In this document: in pieces, positions 1 to 11,118 of the stretch
How positions within the stretch are numbered: position 1 is the first letter of the stretch
Layout of the letters: each line of letters begins with the position of its first letter
Source: Choristoneura fumiferana
Lineage: Eukaryota; Arthropoda; Insecta; Lepidoptera; Tortricidae
Reading direction: 5' to 3'
NCBI RefSeq assembly: GCF_025370935.1
Contig: NC_133482.1
Span: 2,782,118-2,846,117 of the forward strand
DNA: 64,000 nucleotides
Notes under the pieces: model-generated
The model's database searches: none
What the model saw: only the letters and a program-made list of their open reading frames with translations
What the model was told of the DNA's origin: nothing
Translations under genes and position numbers: made by a program

Positions 1-299
1 AAAACACTCATGTGACCCTATTATGAAACATAAACCCACACTCGTGTTTTAAGGACCCCTATTATAATACAGTTGCATAAAATACTATTATAACACCCTA
101 TTACCTAATACCCTTTTCTCAACAGTGGACGTCTTCCGGCTGATAATGATTCGAATTACCCATAATATAGTAGTTGGCGTAGCAACATTGAAGAAAGGTC
201 AACGATCTCTTTAGTGCTATAGGTACAGTGTGTGGCCCAGAACCGGGGATAATATTGAAAACGGCTCTATAGGTTACCGGTAGTTGGATCATCATGGTC
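1..299. other. Left edge, no gene recognised
   Basis: AT-rich sequence with short direct echoes such as CCCTATTA. I see no exon, RNA gene or defined repeat border here. Confidence 0.5.
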
Positions 300-552
300 T
301 CATTTCTTTTTTTTCTGACAAATTTAATCGTAAATTCAATGCACGCCATCCTAGAACGCAACTGACGTTGCCTGTCACGCTACAAATATCAAACATTTTG
401 CTTTACATTCCTCCTTCCTCTTCCATTCGAATAAACATTAAAGTGTAATAAAAAAAACTAATTATTTTTAAAAGTCGCTGAACTAATGTAGTTTAGTTTG
501 ACGTGTACGATCTATGACTTATTTATTTGCCCGTGTTACAGGCCACACCCGG
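300..552 (+). mobile_element. Right end of a TATACCGGGTGTGGCC-ended transposon copy
   Basis: The stretch ends in GGCCACACCCGG followed by TATA and runs parallel to the right half of the element at 44291-45308, including CGCCATCCTAGAAC and AAAAGTCGCTGAACTAATGT. It carries the uninterrupted CCTGTCACGCTAC site that is split by an insertion in the other copy. The left terminus is not seen. Confidence 0.7.
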
Positions 553-932
553 TATATTTATTTCTTTAACAAAGAAGACCACAGAACTCGAGTACGAGTG
601 AAACGTTATCACTTAGGAACAAACGTAGAGAAAAGCCACTTCATTACAAACCGCGCCTGCTGTCATTGTGGCAAAGAACCTTCAGTAAATCAAATCCTTT
701 CAAGTATGTTAAATGCTGGCAAACAAGTCTCAAGGAAAATTGAGTTATCTGTGCTCTGTATGTTGTAGTTATGTAGGTGGTTACGTAGATATGCCTATTG
801 TTGTTAAAGGTCTCCACCCATTACAATCGTATCATACCATGACCGTGATAGCAACGTGTCAGGCAAAAAATAGTAGATTGTACAACAAGAGCATAAAACA
901 AGCCATTTTACCCGAAGCGTTCATATAGTTAC

Positions 933-1065
933 CCGAGCCGGTACGGCGAAGGTGGATAGACACTTCGAGGGGAAAATAGGTTTCATGCTCGAGTTTTACA
1001 CTCTGCTTTTCGCTTCGATTGCGAGGAGATGAAATAACAACAGAGGAAATATTGTTCACCTACTA
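933..1065 (+). repeat. Short dispersed repeat, copy 1
   Basis: The segment around CTTCGAGGGGAAAATAGG, with CACTCTGCTTTTCGCTTCGA after it, has a relative at 63665-63790 with the same order of words (TTTCGAGGGGAAATGGG, CACTCTACTTTTAATTTCGA). Nature unknown. Confidence 0.5.
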
Positions 1066-1797
1066 GGTACCTTTTATTTTTCATGCATTGCTAATATAAT
1101 TATAAATATTTAGTTTTATTAATTTGTTTTGATTTATTTGTTTTATTTTTAGTTTTACATAAAATAAAAATTGTTAAAAAAATATGTAGAAACTTTTTTG
1201 TTTGTGGCTGTTGACAACCTGATTACCTTGGTCTTAGAAGAAGATTTTACTTTATGTACTAGAGCATAAAAATGAATTTTATGTCGCCTAAGCATTGATC
1301 ATAAATACTCGTATCAACTTTACGAGCATGAGAAGTGAAAATATTCTTTGTATCGTAAAGTATGAGGCTATGCCCACTAGCATGTTTCGTAACCAAACGT
1401 CGCCGTCGCGTGCCATGTACGCGCTTGACATTCCGTTCCTGACACGTTCCTATTACGATCATGGCATGATACGGTGTGGTGGGTAGAGGCCTTTAGGCTG
1501 CGGCTCCACTGAGGCGGAGACGAGCGGAGCGGAGAGGAGACGTGTACGAATCGACCAATCATATTGATAGTTTTATTGGATCGTCGTAATAGGAGTAGGG
1601 TTATTGAAATACATTATGCAACGTATCCGATAAAGTAAACGTACGAGTGCTCGTCACTGTCCCAATAGTTGGCATCTTTAATGTTATGTCATTAGCAATA
1701 GAGATGAATAGGGTGTCGGCTATTGGGCATTAGAGCGTCGAGCACTCGGACGTTTACCTTACCTTTGTCGAAGCGGTGAAGCTGTCAGTCCAACTGT

Positions 1798-1985
1798 ACT
1801 ATAGATACTAGGCAACGGATAAACTTACTTATATAGATAAATACATACTAAATACATATTAAACAGCCAAGACCCGAGAACAAACATTCGTATTATTCAT
1901 ACAAATATCTGCCCGGCCGGGAATCGAACCCGGGACCTCAAGCTTCGTAGTCAGGTTCTCTTACCACTTGGCCATCCGATCGTCG
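1798..1985 (-). mobile_element. tRNA-derived SINE, minus strand
   Basis: Read on the minus strand, it starts with a tRNA-like head containing GGCCAAGTGGTAAGAG (box A-like) and GGTTCGATTCC (box B), with the anticodon-arm region CTGACTACGAAGCTTGAG. The same head and body occur at 23569-23846 on the + strand. The acceptor stem does not pair as in a functional tRNA, so it is a SINE rather than a tRNA gene. The 3' tail is truncated here. Confidence 0.85.
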
Positions 1986-2670
1986 AAATACAATTTATTT
2001 TAGCGATTTGTACTTTTTGTTCACTGTAAATTGTAATTTAGCTCGGCTACTTGCATAATGTACAGCAATTTTTAAAATCAATCCAAATATATTTACTTTG
2101 CACCACACAAGTGTGGTAGACATTTTTTTTGTTATGTAGGTATACAAAGATACTCTAAAAACAAAGTCACTAAATAATGTATTTTGTTAAAAACTACTTA
2201 AGGTCACTTTTTCGCTAACGGGACCTTTTTGGATTGGATTTGTTTGTATTTCATTTAAACTTCTCCAAACTTTTTCTAGTTAAGTCTAACTTGTTTCTAA
2301 AAGTTACAATACAAAGGAGGTCTGAACAAGAAATATGTAAAAGAAGAAAATCTTTCACTGTCAGACGCGGAAGATATAATTTTACTAAACGAAAGTAAAT
2401 TTATTATTGCCATTTTTTTTAAACCATAGTATTTTGTTACTTACCGTCAATTCATTCGCGAATTCAATATTCAAACATCAAACACCTTGACACATTTTTT
2501 TTAATTGACACTTTACCCCTTCCTAAGAAAAAATCCTACAAAAAAATTATAAGTGCTAAGTATGCTGAGTGTAGCCTTTTTATACTGTTCGAAGTTCTTC
2601 CACTACGTTTTCCTTTTCCATATATTCTATCCTGATTCCGTGCATCGAATATGTGTGTAAATAAATCCCT

Positions 2671-2698
2671 TTCTCTCTCACACACACACACTCTCACC
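2671..2698. repeat. CT/CA microsatellite
   Basis: Simple run of CT then CA dinucleotides. Confidence 0.85.
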
Positions 2699-2736
2699 GT
2701 CTCTCTAGTTAAGAGCAAGCACACCATTAGGTTGGT

Positions 2737-2825
2737 ACAAGCTTTGCTTACTCGTAGTATGGGACTAGGTCAATTGGTGTCAAGTGTCCCATGATATTTA
2801 TTTATTATTATTATTTATTTATTTA
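2737..2825 (+). mobile_element. SINE 3' tail fragment
   Basis: It contains GGGACTAGGTCAATTGGTGT followed by a TATTTATTTATT tail, the same 3' part as in the SINE at 23569-23846 (GGGACTAAGTCAACTGGTGT). Confidence 0.7.
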
Positions 2826-3344
2826 TGATTAAATTCTAAACAAAAACATGTTTCAAGTTAGTATACAACAATAAAACTCTTTTTTAACAAAAAGGAAATA
2901 CAAGTAGGTTAAAAACAGAAAAATAAGACAAGTGCAAAGTACAAAGGCGTACCAAATTCTATTGAATTTGGAACTTTAGGTCTTTTTCGGTTAAAGCCAG
3001 TCTAATTTCGGTTAAATTCCAAAGAGTGCCGAATAAACAGTGTAGGTATTCTAAAGGACATGCGAGGGTCTTTGAGATCGTAATAATGCCGACAATTAAC
3101 GTCCCCGCCGCGCGTGAGTCGTGTCAGAAAGAACCTTTTGGAGAGGGATAAGTAATTATGGATCTCCAGTAGGGTCACCAAAATTGAAAACAGTTTTAAA
3201 TTATTCAATGTTAATTATATCACAAACTGGCTGTTATCCACGGCTCTTCCTGCGTTGACTATAAGATCTATGTAGCAGTCGAATAGAAATTCCAAGATTT
3301 TCTTCCCATGAACATTCCCAAAAGTATGTACCTACTCCTCATCG

Positions 3345-4563
3345 CTCCATATTCTTAATGAAAGATTAAAGGCTTACATTTCTAAAGAAATAGCACCAGA
3401 GCAGGCCGGTTTTGTAAAGGGTAAAGGCACACGAGAACAGATCCTGATTGTGAGACAAATCATAGAGAAGGCTAAAGAATTCAACAGACCAACATACATA
3501 TGTTTTGTTGATTACCAAAAAGCGTTTGACTCAGTGAAATGGCCTCATTTGTGGAAAACCCTCGCGGATATGGGAGTTCCGAAACACCTTGTGCATACAC
3601 TAAGAACCCTCTACGAGAATGGCTCAGCTTCTGTTAGAGTAGATAACGTCACCTCTGACTCACTCCATCCTTCGGCAGGTGTTGGACAGGGTTGCATCTT
3701 GTCTCCCCTTTTGTTCAACATCTACACGGAGAACATAATGAGGATAGCTCTGGAGAACTGGACAGATGGTATACCAATTGGTGGCAAGAACATATCCAAT
3801 CTCCGATACGCCGACGATACTACGTTAATAGCAACCAGTAGGGAGAACATAGCGAAACTTTTGTACCGCATTGAACGTGTCAGCCTTCAGTTTGGTCTTA
3901 AAATAAATAGACAAAAAACAAAAATGATGATTGTCGACCGAAGTCAAAACAATGCTCCACATATAACTGAGATTGCAAATTGTGAAGTTGTACAGTCATA
4001 CATTTATTTGGGATCGCTCATCACAAATACTGGAGGTTCCGAAGACGAAATCAAGCGACGAATTGCCATAACAAGATCTGCGATGGAAAAGTTGACCAGG
4101 ATATGGCGGGACAGGAATATCACTAAAACTACTAAAGGCAACTAGTAAGATCTCTAGTGTTCCCCATATTCTTTATGGTGCCGAAACGTGGACTGTCAAG
4201 GAACGCGAGAGGCAAAGAATTGACGCTCTCGAGATGTGGTGCTGGAGACGTATGCTTCGAGTGTCATGGACTCAGCACCGCACCAACCTGTCCATACTGG
4301 AAGAACTACAGGTGAAGGAGAGGCTATCATCCATAGTGAGATCTCGTATCCTCCGATATTTCGGACATGTGACTCGACGTGGGGAGCACTCTATAGAACG
4401 ACTTGTGGTGCAGGGAAGGGTAAATGGGAAAAGATCAAGAGGACGTTCTCCCATGCGCTGGACTGACCAGATAAAAGCCCTAACAAATACTCCTCTCAAC
4501 ACTTGCGCCAGAGAAGCGACAGCCAGGGAGAACTGGCGTAGAATTGTTCGACGTGCTACGTGA
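3345..4563 (+). pseudogene. Non-LTR retrotransposon reverse transcriptase remnant, 5'-truncated and frameshifted
   Basis: The frame from about 3345 to 4145 encodes a reverse transcriptase: EQAGFVKGKGTREQI, then FVDYQKAFDSV (fingers/palm), GQGCILSPLLFNIYTE, and the catalytic YADD box at 3807-3818, followed by KTKMM and YLGSLI. It stops at 4143-4145. A second frame, one base off, continues from 4141 to 4563 with YGAETW, RRMLRVSW, RYFGHVTRR and RGRSPMRW, the usual C-terminal part of these elements. So a single-base shift near 4125-4145 broke the gene. The endonuclease and first ORF are missing. This is a member of the RTE-like/related non-LTR group; I do not assign a clade. It is intronic or intergenic filler, not a host gene. 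Confidence 0.88.
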
Positions 4564-4752
4564 CCACGACTGCTCTGCCAAGAGTATCCGACAAAGAAGA
4601 AGACTCCTCATCGATTTCTTCGATGACAGCGAACCTAAAAAGAACTACCTACTTATTCTATAAATTACTCCTATTATAGGCTCTGATATGGCTTGCTAGG
4701 ACAAATTTACTTTTAAATACTTTTCTACATTGCGTTGTAGGTATGTATTGTC

Positions 4753-5369
4753 GGCGGCCGATCGTAAAATTCGCCAGATCACGAAATTCTTAGGCATTTC
4801 ACGATGTCAAAATACCACGCACAGGACTTATCACGCCAACACACACACGAGTAATATTTACCTCGACGTTTCGGCAACATTATAGTGGCCGTGGTCACGA
4901 GTAGACTATCTAGTAGTACTGTAGTAGACTCTCTAGTCTTCTCGTGACCACGGCCACTGTAATGTTGCCGAAACGTCGAGGTAAATATTACTCGTGTGTG
5001 TGTTGGCGTGATAAATCCTGTGCGTGGTATTTTGACTATGAGTGAAAATCACGAAAGTTTAAGACATTATATCACGATGTGCCTGAGAAGCAATACGGCA
5101 GCGGCCGGCGAAGTGCCAGCACCGATATGGCGGCGGTTCATGATATGCCTAGGAATTTCATGATCTGCCTAAACTGGCCAAATCATTAAATTGCGGAGTT
5201 TCATGATATGCCTAGAAATTTCATGATCTGCCTAAACGTCACTAGGCAAATCGTTAAACGGTGAGTTTTGAACGATATGGCGGATGTCCCTTACCCAATT
5301 CATGAAATGGCGCCATTTCACGATATGCCTAGGGATTTCCTGATTTGGTGGATTTTACGATCGGCCGCC
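4753..5369. mobile_element. Terminal-inverted-repeat element with a large internal palindrome
   Basis: The ends are exact 18-bp inverted repeats (GGCGGCCGATCGTAAAAT at 4753-4770 and its complement at 5352-5369). Inside are several near-copies of TTCATGATATGCCTAG and TTTCATGATCTGCCTAA. It also holds a palindrome with arms at 4809-4901 and 4941-5034. No clear target duplication is visible and there is no coding capacity, so it is non-autonomous. Confidence 0.8.
4809..5034. repeat. Palindrome with about 93-bp arms
   Basis: AAAATACCACGCACAGGACT through TGGTCACGAG is repeated in reverse complement after a roughly 39-nt spacer. The arms include CCTCGACGTTTCGGCAACAT. Diverged single-arm relatives occur at 34370-34455 and 48222-48300, suggesting a dispersed repeat inserted as a head-to-head pair. 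Confidence 0.85.
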
Positions 5370-5408
5370 TACATATAGATGTAGGAGGACTCAGGTCTTT
5401 CTTTACGT

Positions 5409-5837
5409 AATGAGGGCTATCGTTTTTTTGTCTCACTAGATGGCGCACTGTTGCGTGAGGTTTTTAAGTATGGCTTTCAAAGTCTGTTATTACGGGCGTG
5501 AAAACAAAGTTTAGATTAAAATCATATTTAATACACCTTAAAACCGTACCATAAAAATATCGAGCATGCCACAGTGTTGCATAGTCCCCGTTTTGTTCGG
5601 AAAAAAGGTTAGAACAAAGGTTTCCGAAAGACAAAACTGTCTCAAAACACAGACATTCATTGCCCCGGAACGCATATTTGCCATAATTAATTTCAGATAT
5701 TGCAAAATATTCACAAAAATATTCTTATTATAAATAAACCCGCGTAGCTCACCCAAAAACTATGAGATTTGACATTTCGGAGACCTCACGCTACACTAGC
5801 GCCTCTAGTGGCGAATTCATACGCGATAGCCCTCATT
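5409..5837. mobile_element. MITE of the AATGAGGGCTATCG family, copy 1
   Basis: The ends are inverted (AATGAGGGCTATCG and CGATAGCCCTCATT). The inner part matches the copies at 21007-21432 and 28983-29261, including GGCGCTAGTG-type words and a stretch around TAATTTCAGATATTGCAAAA. No convincing target duplication is seen. Confidence 0.8.
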
Positions 5838-6856
5838 GGAGAGTAATACTATTTCGACTATGTAGTGGTCCTCTTTTCTGTCTCATGACATGATTTATCT
5901 CGTCTCGTTGGCTTTGCTTTAGGTATTGTGAGGTAGTTTTAAAAATATTATTTTATGGCCTCCCGTCAGTCTTTCCCGCACCAAACATTCTAAAATTATC
6001 CAACATCGCTAATGAGCTTGTTACTTGTTCTTGTAAAAATGTAACGAGGCCCATATCATACACGCGCCCGTGTTGCCCTGAGTTTTCCTTCTTCCCCGAA
6101 TAATATCGATGGTGGAAGTCTCAATTGGCGTAAGGGACAAAATACCGAAAATCACTTTTAAATATAGAAAATTAGAGTTTTTTTTCTCTGTCGATTGGTA
6201 GTATTCAAGTTACGATACACCCCTTACTTTTGCTGTTATCAACATTTATTATTTTAAAATAAAATAGCTTAAGGGACATGATATAAAATATTTGAGCTGA
6301 AAAATGGCGTAAATGTATTATTTTTTTAATATTTGGGTCGTAAGGGGCTGTGGCAGTCTCATATGTCCTTTACGACTCGACTCATGACGTTAAAAAAAAA
6401 ACCAACAAATATAATAAAAGGGCGTATGGGTCAATTATTGTTTCATTGTCCTTTACACCCCAACATTTTATAACGAATAAGATAAAAATGCAAGAAGTGT
6501 TGGGCGTAACCTTACCGCCTGTACCTATTTCTTGTACCTAACATCAAAATACTAACGCGTCTACCTACCTTCCACGCTCCCAGCGTTTGCGCATTGCACA
6601 TTCGGTCAGTCGTGTCAGACACGTCAAACACGGAGGACGTATTTGATTGCCTACGTTTGTTCTTTGTCAACGCGCGTATTTTTTTATAAGATGCCAAAAG
6701 CAAAACAAAAAAAGAAGATTAAGTTGATGGATCCCCTAATGGCTTGACGTCGAGCTAACATTTCCGTAATGGAATTTCAGTCAAGGATGTTGAGGTAAAT
6801 TTCTCTTAGCTACTTTGTTTATTTTAAGCTACTAAGTTACAGATCCTAATAAAGGA

Positions 6857-6903
6857 AGCCTGTGCCCAGCAGTGGGACGTATATAGGCCGAGATGATGAT
6901 GCA
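6857..6903 (+). mobile_element. SINE 3' tail fragment (GATGATG type)
   Basis: It contains GCCTGTGCCCAGCAGTGGGA and CGTATATAGGCCGAGATGATGATG, the 3' end shared with the SINEs at 13211, 15085 and 27643. Confidence 0.8.
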
Positions 6904-6949
6904 TACATAATAATAATTGGCTTGTATAATTAATTATGTATGTTGAGGG

Positions 6950-7345
6950 TTAAAAATGGTATAATCGTAACGTCGTAAGGGACATTAAAAACAGCAATTT
7001 ATAAAATAATAAATACTTTTATGGGCGTAAGGGGTATAAAAAGCAAGAGCTAGAGTAAATTGTCGGTCGTAAGGGGCAGTAGCAAACAGACATTTAAAAA
7101 AAGGTGTAATTGGTACGTCGTAAGGGGCATTAAACAACAGCAACTTATAAAATAAGGAATACTCTTATGGGCGTAAGGGACATCAAAAGCTAAAACTAGA
7201 GTAAATTGTTAGTCGTAAGGGACAGTAACAAACAGACATTTTAAAAATTGAGGTTACTTTATGGGTGTAAGGGGCACTTAAAGCAAAATACCTTGCTTGC
7301 TTCTTTTAGTTCATTAAAATACCTTGTTAATGTTAGGTCGTAGGA
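6950..7345 (+). repeat. Tandem repeat, period about 145 bp
   Basis: The unit contains ACGTCGTAAGGGACATTAAA, then ATGGGCGTAAGGG, then GTCGTAAGGGGCAGTA. The first word recurs at 6970 and 7115, followed by a third, diverged unit. Each unit carries three GTAAGGG motifs. Confidence 0.8.
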
Positions 7346-7383
7346 GGCATCAAAACAGATGGTTTTTAGAACTTGTAGTGATT

Positions 7384-7498
7384 GAAACAACAACTCAAGC
7401 AAGCATACTCCCAAATGTGCAAGAAGTAGTGCAAGAAAGCGTGCAAGAAAGCATGCAAGCAAGCATGCAAGCAAACAAACAAGCAAGCATGTACCTAA
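7384..7498 (+). repeat. CAAGCAAGCATG-type minisatellite, first block
   Basis: An imperfect array of CAAG/CAAGCATG units. The phrase ATACTCCCAAATGTGCAAGA occurs both here and at about 7779-7798, so the flanks of the intervening stretch are duplicated. Confidence 0.75.
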
Positions 7499-7708
7499 GC
7501 AACCACCTAAGCAGGCTTGCAAGTGAGCATGTAATTTTGACAATCAAATCAACAAACATGCAATTTTATCGGCCTGGGTTAGATGAACATCGCGGGTTAC
7601 CCCGATCTCGCGATGACCGGTCTATGGTATCTCCTCCAGCGCTCATGAAGCGGGCTGGCGTCCCACTCCCTCACAGCTGCAATCAGTGTGTTAGAGGAAG
7701 CATAAATA

Positions 7709-7800
7709 GTGCAAGCATGCATGCAAGCAAGCGTGACGCCAGAAGGCAAGCATGCATGCAAACAACAAATCAAGCAAGAATACTCCCAAATGTGCAAGAA
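7709..7800 (+). repeat. CAAGCAAGCATG-type minisatellite, second block
   Basis: A second CAAGCATG-rich block that ends with a copy of the ATACTCCCAAATGTGCAAGA phrase from the first block. The RTE remnant begins directly after it. Confidence 0.7.
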
Positions 7801-7806
7801 AATGTT

Positions 7807-8953
7807 CATCATGTCAGCCGAAAGACGTCCACTGCTGGACATAGGCCTCCTCCAAGGCTCTCCACTCAGACCGGTCTTGTGCTTTCCGCATCCACCGCGA
7901 TCCCGCGATCTTAACCAAATCGTCGCTCCATCTTGTTGGAGGCCTACCGACAGCTCGTCTCCCGGTCCGCGGACGCCATTCGAGAACCTTCTGGCCCCAT
8001 CGGCCATCCGTTCTGCGAGCAATGTGCCCCGCCCACTGCCACTTTAGTTTCGCAATTCTTCGGGCTATGTCGGTAACCTTAGTTCTACTGCGGATATCAT
8101 CATTTCTAATTCTATCCCGCAGAGAAACCCGAGCATAGCCCTCTCCATAGCCCTCTGAGTGACTTTGAGTTTTATCATGAGGCCCATCGTTAGCGCCCAC
8201 GTCTCAGATCCGTATGTCATCACTGGCAACACACACTGGTCAAAGACTTTTGACTTCAAACACTGCGGTAATTTGGACGAAAAGACACTGCGAAGCTTCC
8301 CGAACGCTGCCCAGCCGAGTCGGATTCGACGAGTGATCTCTTTCTCAAAGTTGGACCTACCTAACTGGACCGTTTGTCCCAGGTATACATAGTCGTCAAC
8401 AACTTCGAGCGCAGAGTCTCCGACTATTACGGGAGTTGGTACAACATGGACATTAGACATGACTTTCGTCTTGTCCATGTTCATTTTCAGGCCAACTCGG
8501 TCGGAAACTCTACTGAGGTCAGCGAGCATAGCACCGAGGTCCTCCATGGTCTCAGCCATGACTACAATGTCGTCGGCGAATCGAAGATGAGTGAAGTACT
8601 CGCCATTAATGTTGATGCCTCGTCCTTTCCAGTCCAAAACCTTAAAAGCATCCTCCAATGCAGCGGTGAACAGTTTCGGAGAGATCACATCTCCTTGTCT
8701 GACTCCCCGCTGCAGAGTAATAGGCTTCGTGCTCTGATCCTGTAATCGGACGGACATAGTGGCGTTTTCGTACAGACACTTTAACACTTCGATATACCGA
8801 TAGTCAACTTGGCACCGCTGGAGAGCCTGCAGCACAGCCCAAGTCTCGATCGAATCGAAGGCTTTCTCGTAGTCTACAAATGCAAGGCAAAGGGGGAGGT
8901 TATACTCTTCAGTCTTCTGTATAACCTGCCGCAGCGCGGTACTATAGCCTTGA
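7807..8953 (-). pseudogene. RTE-type retrotransposon reverse transcriptase remnant, minus strand
   Basis: On the minus strand the frame from about 8953 encodes GYSTALRQVIQKTEE, FVDYEKAFDSIETW, GVRQGDVISPKLF, the catalytic FADD box (8569-8580) and YLGQTVQLGR. A one-base loss near 8132 shifts the frame. The second frame then carries VSLRDRIRNDDIRSR, KLKWQWAGHIAR, GRPPTRWSDDLVK and RSEWRALEEAYVQQW up to a stop at about 7814. This is the C-terminal part of an RTE-clade protein as found in Bombyx and other Lepidoptera. It is 5'-truncated and ends in the CATGATGA-type 3' tail. It sits inside the GTAAGGG element. Confidence 0.88.
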
Positions 8954-9579
8954 AGAAAATGTTACAAATTACATATTTTTTAAGGGGACGTGCAAAATTA
9001 TGGCTTTTGCGCGTTATTTTAAATAATTAAAGTGGTTCTTTGAGTTAATTCACTATTTTTTTTTAATTTTTCTACAGGAACTTACGTCCAAATATGTAGC
9101 AAATAAAATATAAAATGTCCTATAAGACCAAAAATCGGTTACTACATTATTTATTTATTTACGGTTTATGGGTGTAAGGGGCTATGACACCTATATGTCA
9201 CGGGCGTAAGGGACAGCTATTTTTCTTATTAAGCTTTTTACGAAAATGTCTATAGTTTCACGTTGAAAAGCAAGAAAATTCAAGATTTTACGTAATTATA
9301 ACGTCCTGCTAAGTTAAACCTTAACAATGCTGTGAGGGTTTGAAAATTACCAAAAACTTCTTTTCGCTCTCCTGAAAAGTAGCATTTTGTCCCTTACGTC
9401 AATTGAGACTTCCACCATCGATATAGCTTATTATTATGTAACCATACTAAAGGGGACACCTGGCACCTGGGGGGATAACTTGCGCGGTGTTTATGCAACC
9501 AATGAGTTATGTTTTGTTATTATTTTTTTAATAACGCACTCTACGCGGCTTACCTCATTATACGAGTATTCTGTTATAG

Positions 9580-9857
9580 GGATATTTGAGGAATCGTGGG
9601 TATTTTTTCATAATAAGTTTTGCAGGTGGTAGGACCTTGTGAAAGGTCCGCCCGGATTGCTACCAACATCTTGCTCGCTAATCCTTCCTTGAAGCAGCAG
9701 TGTTTGCACTGTTGTGTTTCGGCGTGGAGAGTAAGACAGCCGGTGAAGTTACTGGCACTTGAAGTATCCCATCTTAGGCTTCTAGGTTGGCAACGCATCT
9801 GTAATACCCTGGTGTTGCAGATGTTTATGGGCGGTGGTGATCTCTTACCATCACTTT
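9580..9857 (-). mobile_element. Dispersed repeat, CAACCTAGAGGC family, minus strand
   Basis: Read on the minus strand it has GGTAAGAGATCACCACCGCC, CATAAACATCTGCAACACCA, GTTGCCAACCTAGAAGCC and GATTAGCGAGCAAGATGTTG. The same order of words lies on the + strand at 12115-12345 and in pieces at 56156-56290. It is a common lepidopteran interspersed repeat with no coding capacity. Its class is uncertain. Confidence 0.75.
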
Positions 9858-10777
9858 AAAGTTTTCCTATAATGTCTTCGGCAGACGTAAGGAGTATCAA
9901 TATGATATTATGACATCAACCACAAATGTTCCACCCCGGACGTGATGCAGTCTCTTTGATTGTATCAGAAACTAGAAATTCGCTCACAGACAAAGAGAAA
10001 AATTTAAATAATTCTCTAAGCACATAATGCCGAAGTTGCACGACCGAATTTCGGCATGATTACATCTGCGTACCTACTGTTTCAATTACTAGCACGTGTT
10101 GCGACTGCATTGCTCGCGTAACTACGCCGAATTTACGTAGTGTAATTTCCACGTTTATGTGGTCTATCACATTAACCAAATACATTGGAACGTAGAAACT
10201 TCGGTCACTTATTTTCGGTAACGCTCGCCGCACCGCCCGTCGCACGTAGTTGTGGCAGGGCCGTAAATGATGCTACTTCTTTTGGGTTCAGCGATTTCGA
10301 AACGTCGCGTCTATGTCGTGCCGTTCGGTCATAGCATTACTATATTCTTGTACTATTACTTATTCTGTGGCATTACTAAGCTCCGAACTTTAACTATGCT
10401 TGTTTGTTAAAGCTGTTGTTTACGAATCCGTCTAATTAGAATTCGTTTATCGCAGTCCCACAGAAATTATGCATTTTCACGAAATAAAAACTAGTTATCT
10501 CTAATCGCAAACTATCTTCATTTCATTGTTTAAAACGGTTCGGCGGTTAAAGCGTGAATAAGTAACAGAATAAAAAGAAAGTAGAAAGTAAGAATTTAGA
10601 AAGTAGAAAGGATTTGAAGGCCTTGTCCACATCGAATTAGTGACTTGCAGTTTAATAATAAACTGACTAATTTACCTATTATAAAGGCTTTTGTCACGCA
10701 AACTCACAGTCAAAACGTCGCAGCATGTACTTGACTAATTCCTACACGGTAAGTCCCGATTTATTCGTAGTGCTCAA
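9858..10777. other. No gene recognised
   Basis: Mixed composition with scattered TTCGGT words (10200, 10213, 10322, 10535) that become dense in the next stretch. No exon or complete repeat is defined. Confidence 0.4.
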
Positions 10778-11118
10778 CCGAAATTTCTATTTCGGTTTCG
10801 GCATTATATTCGAGTTTCGGTTTAAAAGTAGTACTGAAATTGGAATCGTGGACTTTCGTGTGGTGTTCGGAAGATGGGGAGGAGGAGGTGGAGGAGAGAA
10901 TTCGTAAGATGCTAACCGAACTGACGCAACAGGGCGATCGCGGGAAAGTGACCTGGGAAGCGGGCGGGATTTCGCATTGCAGCGGGGTGCAAACTTAGCT
11001 TGGTTTGGTTATACTTCTGCTGTTGACCGTTCAAGAAAAAACATTAGAATCACCCTTATATTAAAATTCGGCGTTGGTTTCGGCCAAACTGAAACCGAGT
11101 TTCGGTCACGGCTGCATT
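10778..11118. repeat. Cluster of TTTCGG/CCGAAA motifs
   Basis: Many copies of TTTCGGTTT or AACCGAAA occur at 10778-10825 and again at 11064-11118 in both orientations, around a GC-rich middle. It may be the subterminal region of a decayed DNA transposon. I could not find matching ends or a target duplication. Confidence 0.35.

Larger units (their letters stand above)
6103..9424. mobile_element. 3.3-kb inverted-repeat element with many GTAAGGG motifs
   Basis: About 40 bp at 6103-6142 (ATATCGATGGTGGAAGTCTC and on) recur as the reverse complement at 9385-9424 with one or two mismatches. The interior repeats CGTAAGGGRC: near 6130, 6272, 6338, 6970-7340 and 9176-9210, with reversed copies near 6364 and 6440. 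No transposase frame is visible. Other repeats have landed in it: a SINE tail, CAAGCAAGC arrays and an RTE remnant. I do not recognise the family; it behaves like a large non-autonomous DNA transposon with subterminal repeats. Confidence 0.65.

Noticed and set aside
1914..1985. tRNA gene on the minus strand
   Set aside because: The box A and box B words are present, but the acceptor stem does not pair properly and the same head with a shared body and tail recurs at 23569, so it is a SINE.
5140..5340. CRISPR-like array of TTCATGATATGCCTAG words
   Set aside because: The repeats are uneven in spacing and spacers are not unique; they are internal repeats of the TIR element in a eukaryotic genome.
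7324..7914. 196-codon open frame on the plus strand
   Set aside because: It runs through CAAGC arrays and the antisense of the RTE remnant; the Gln/Ala-rich peptide is a product of the repeat.
8374..8745. 123-codon open frame on the plus strand
   Set aside because: It is the antisense shadow of the RTE reverse transcriptase frame.
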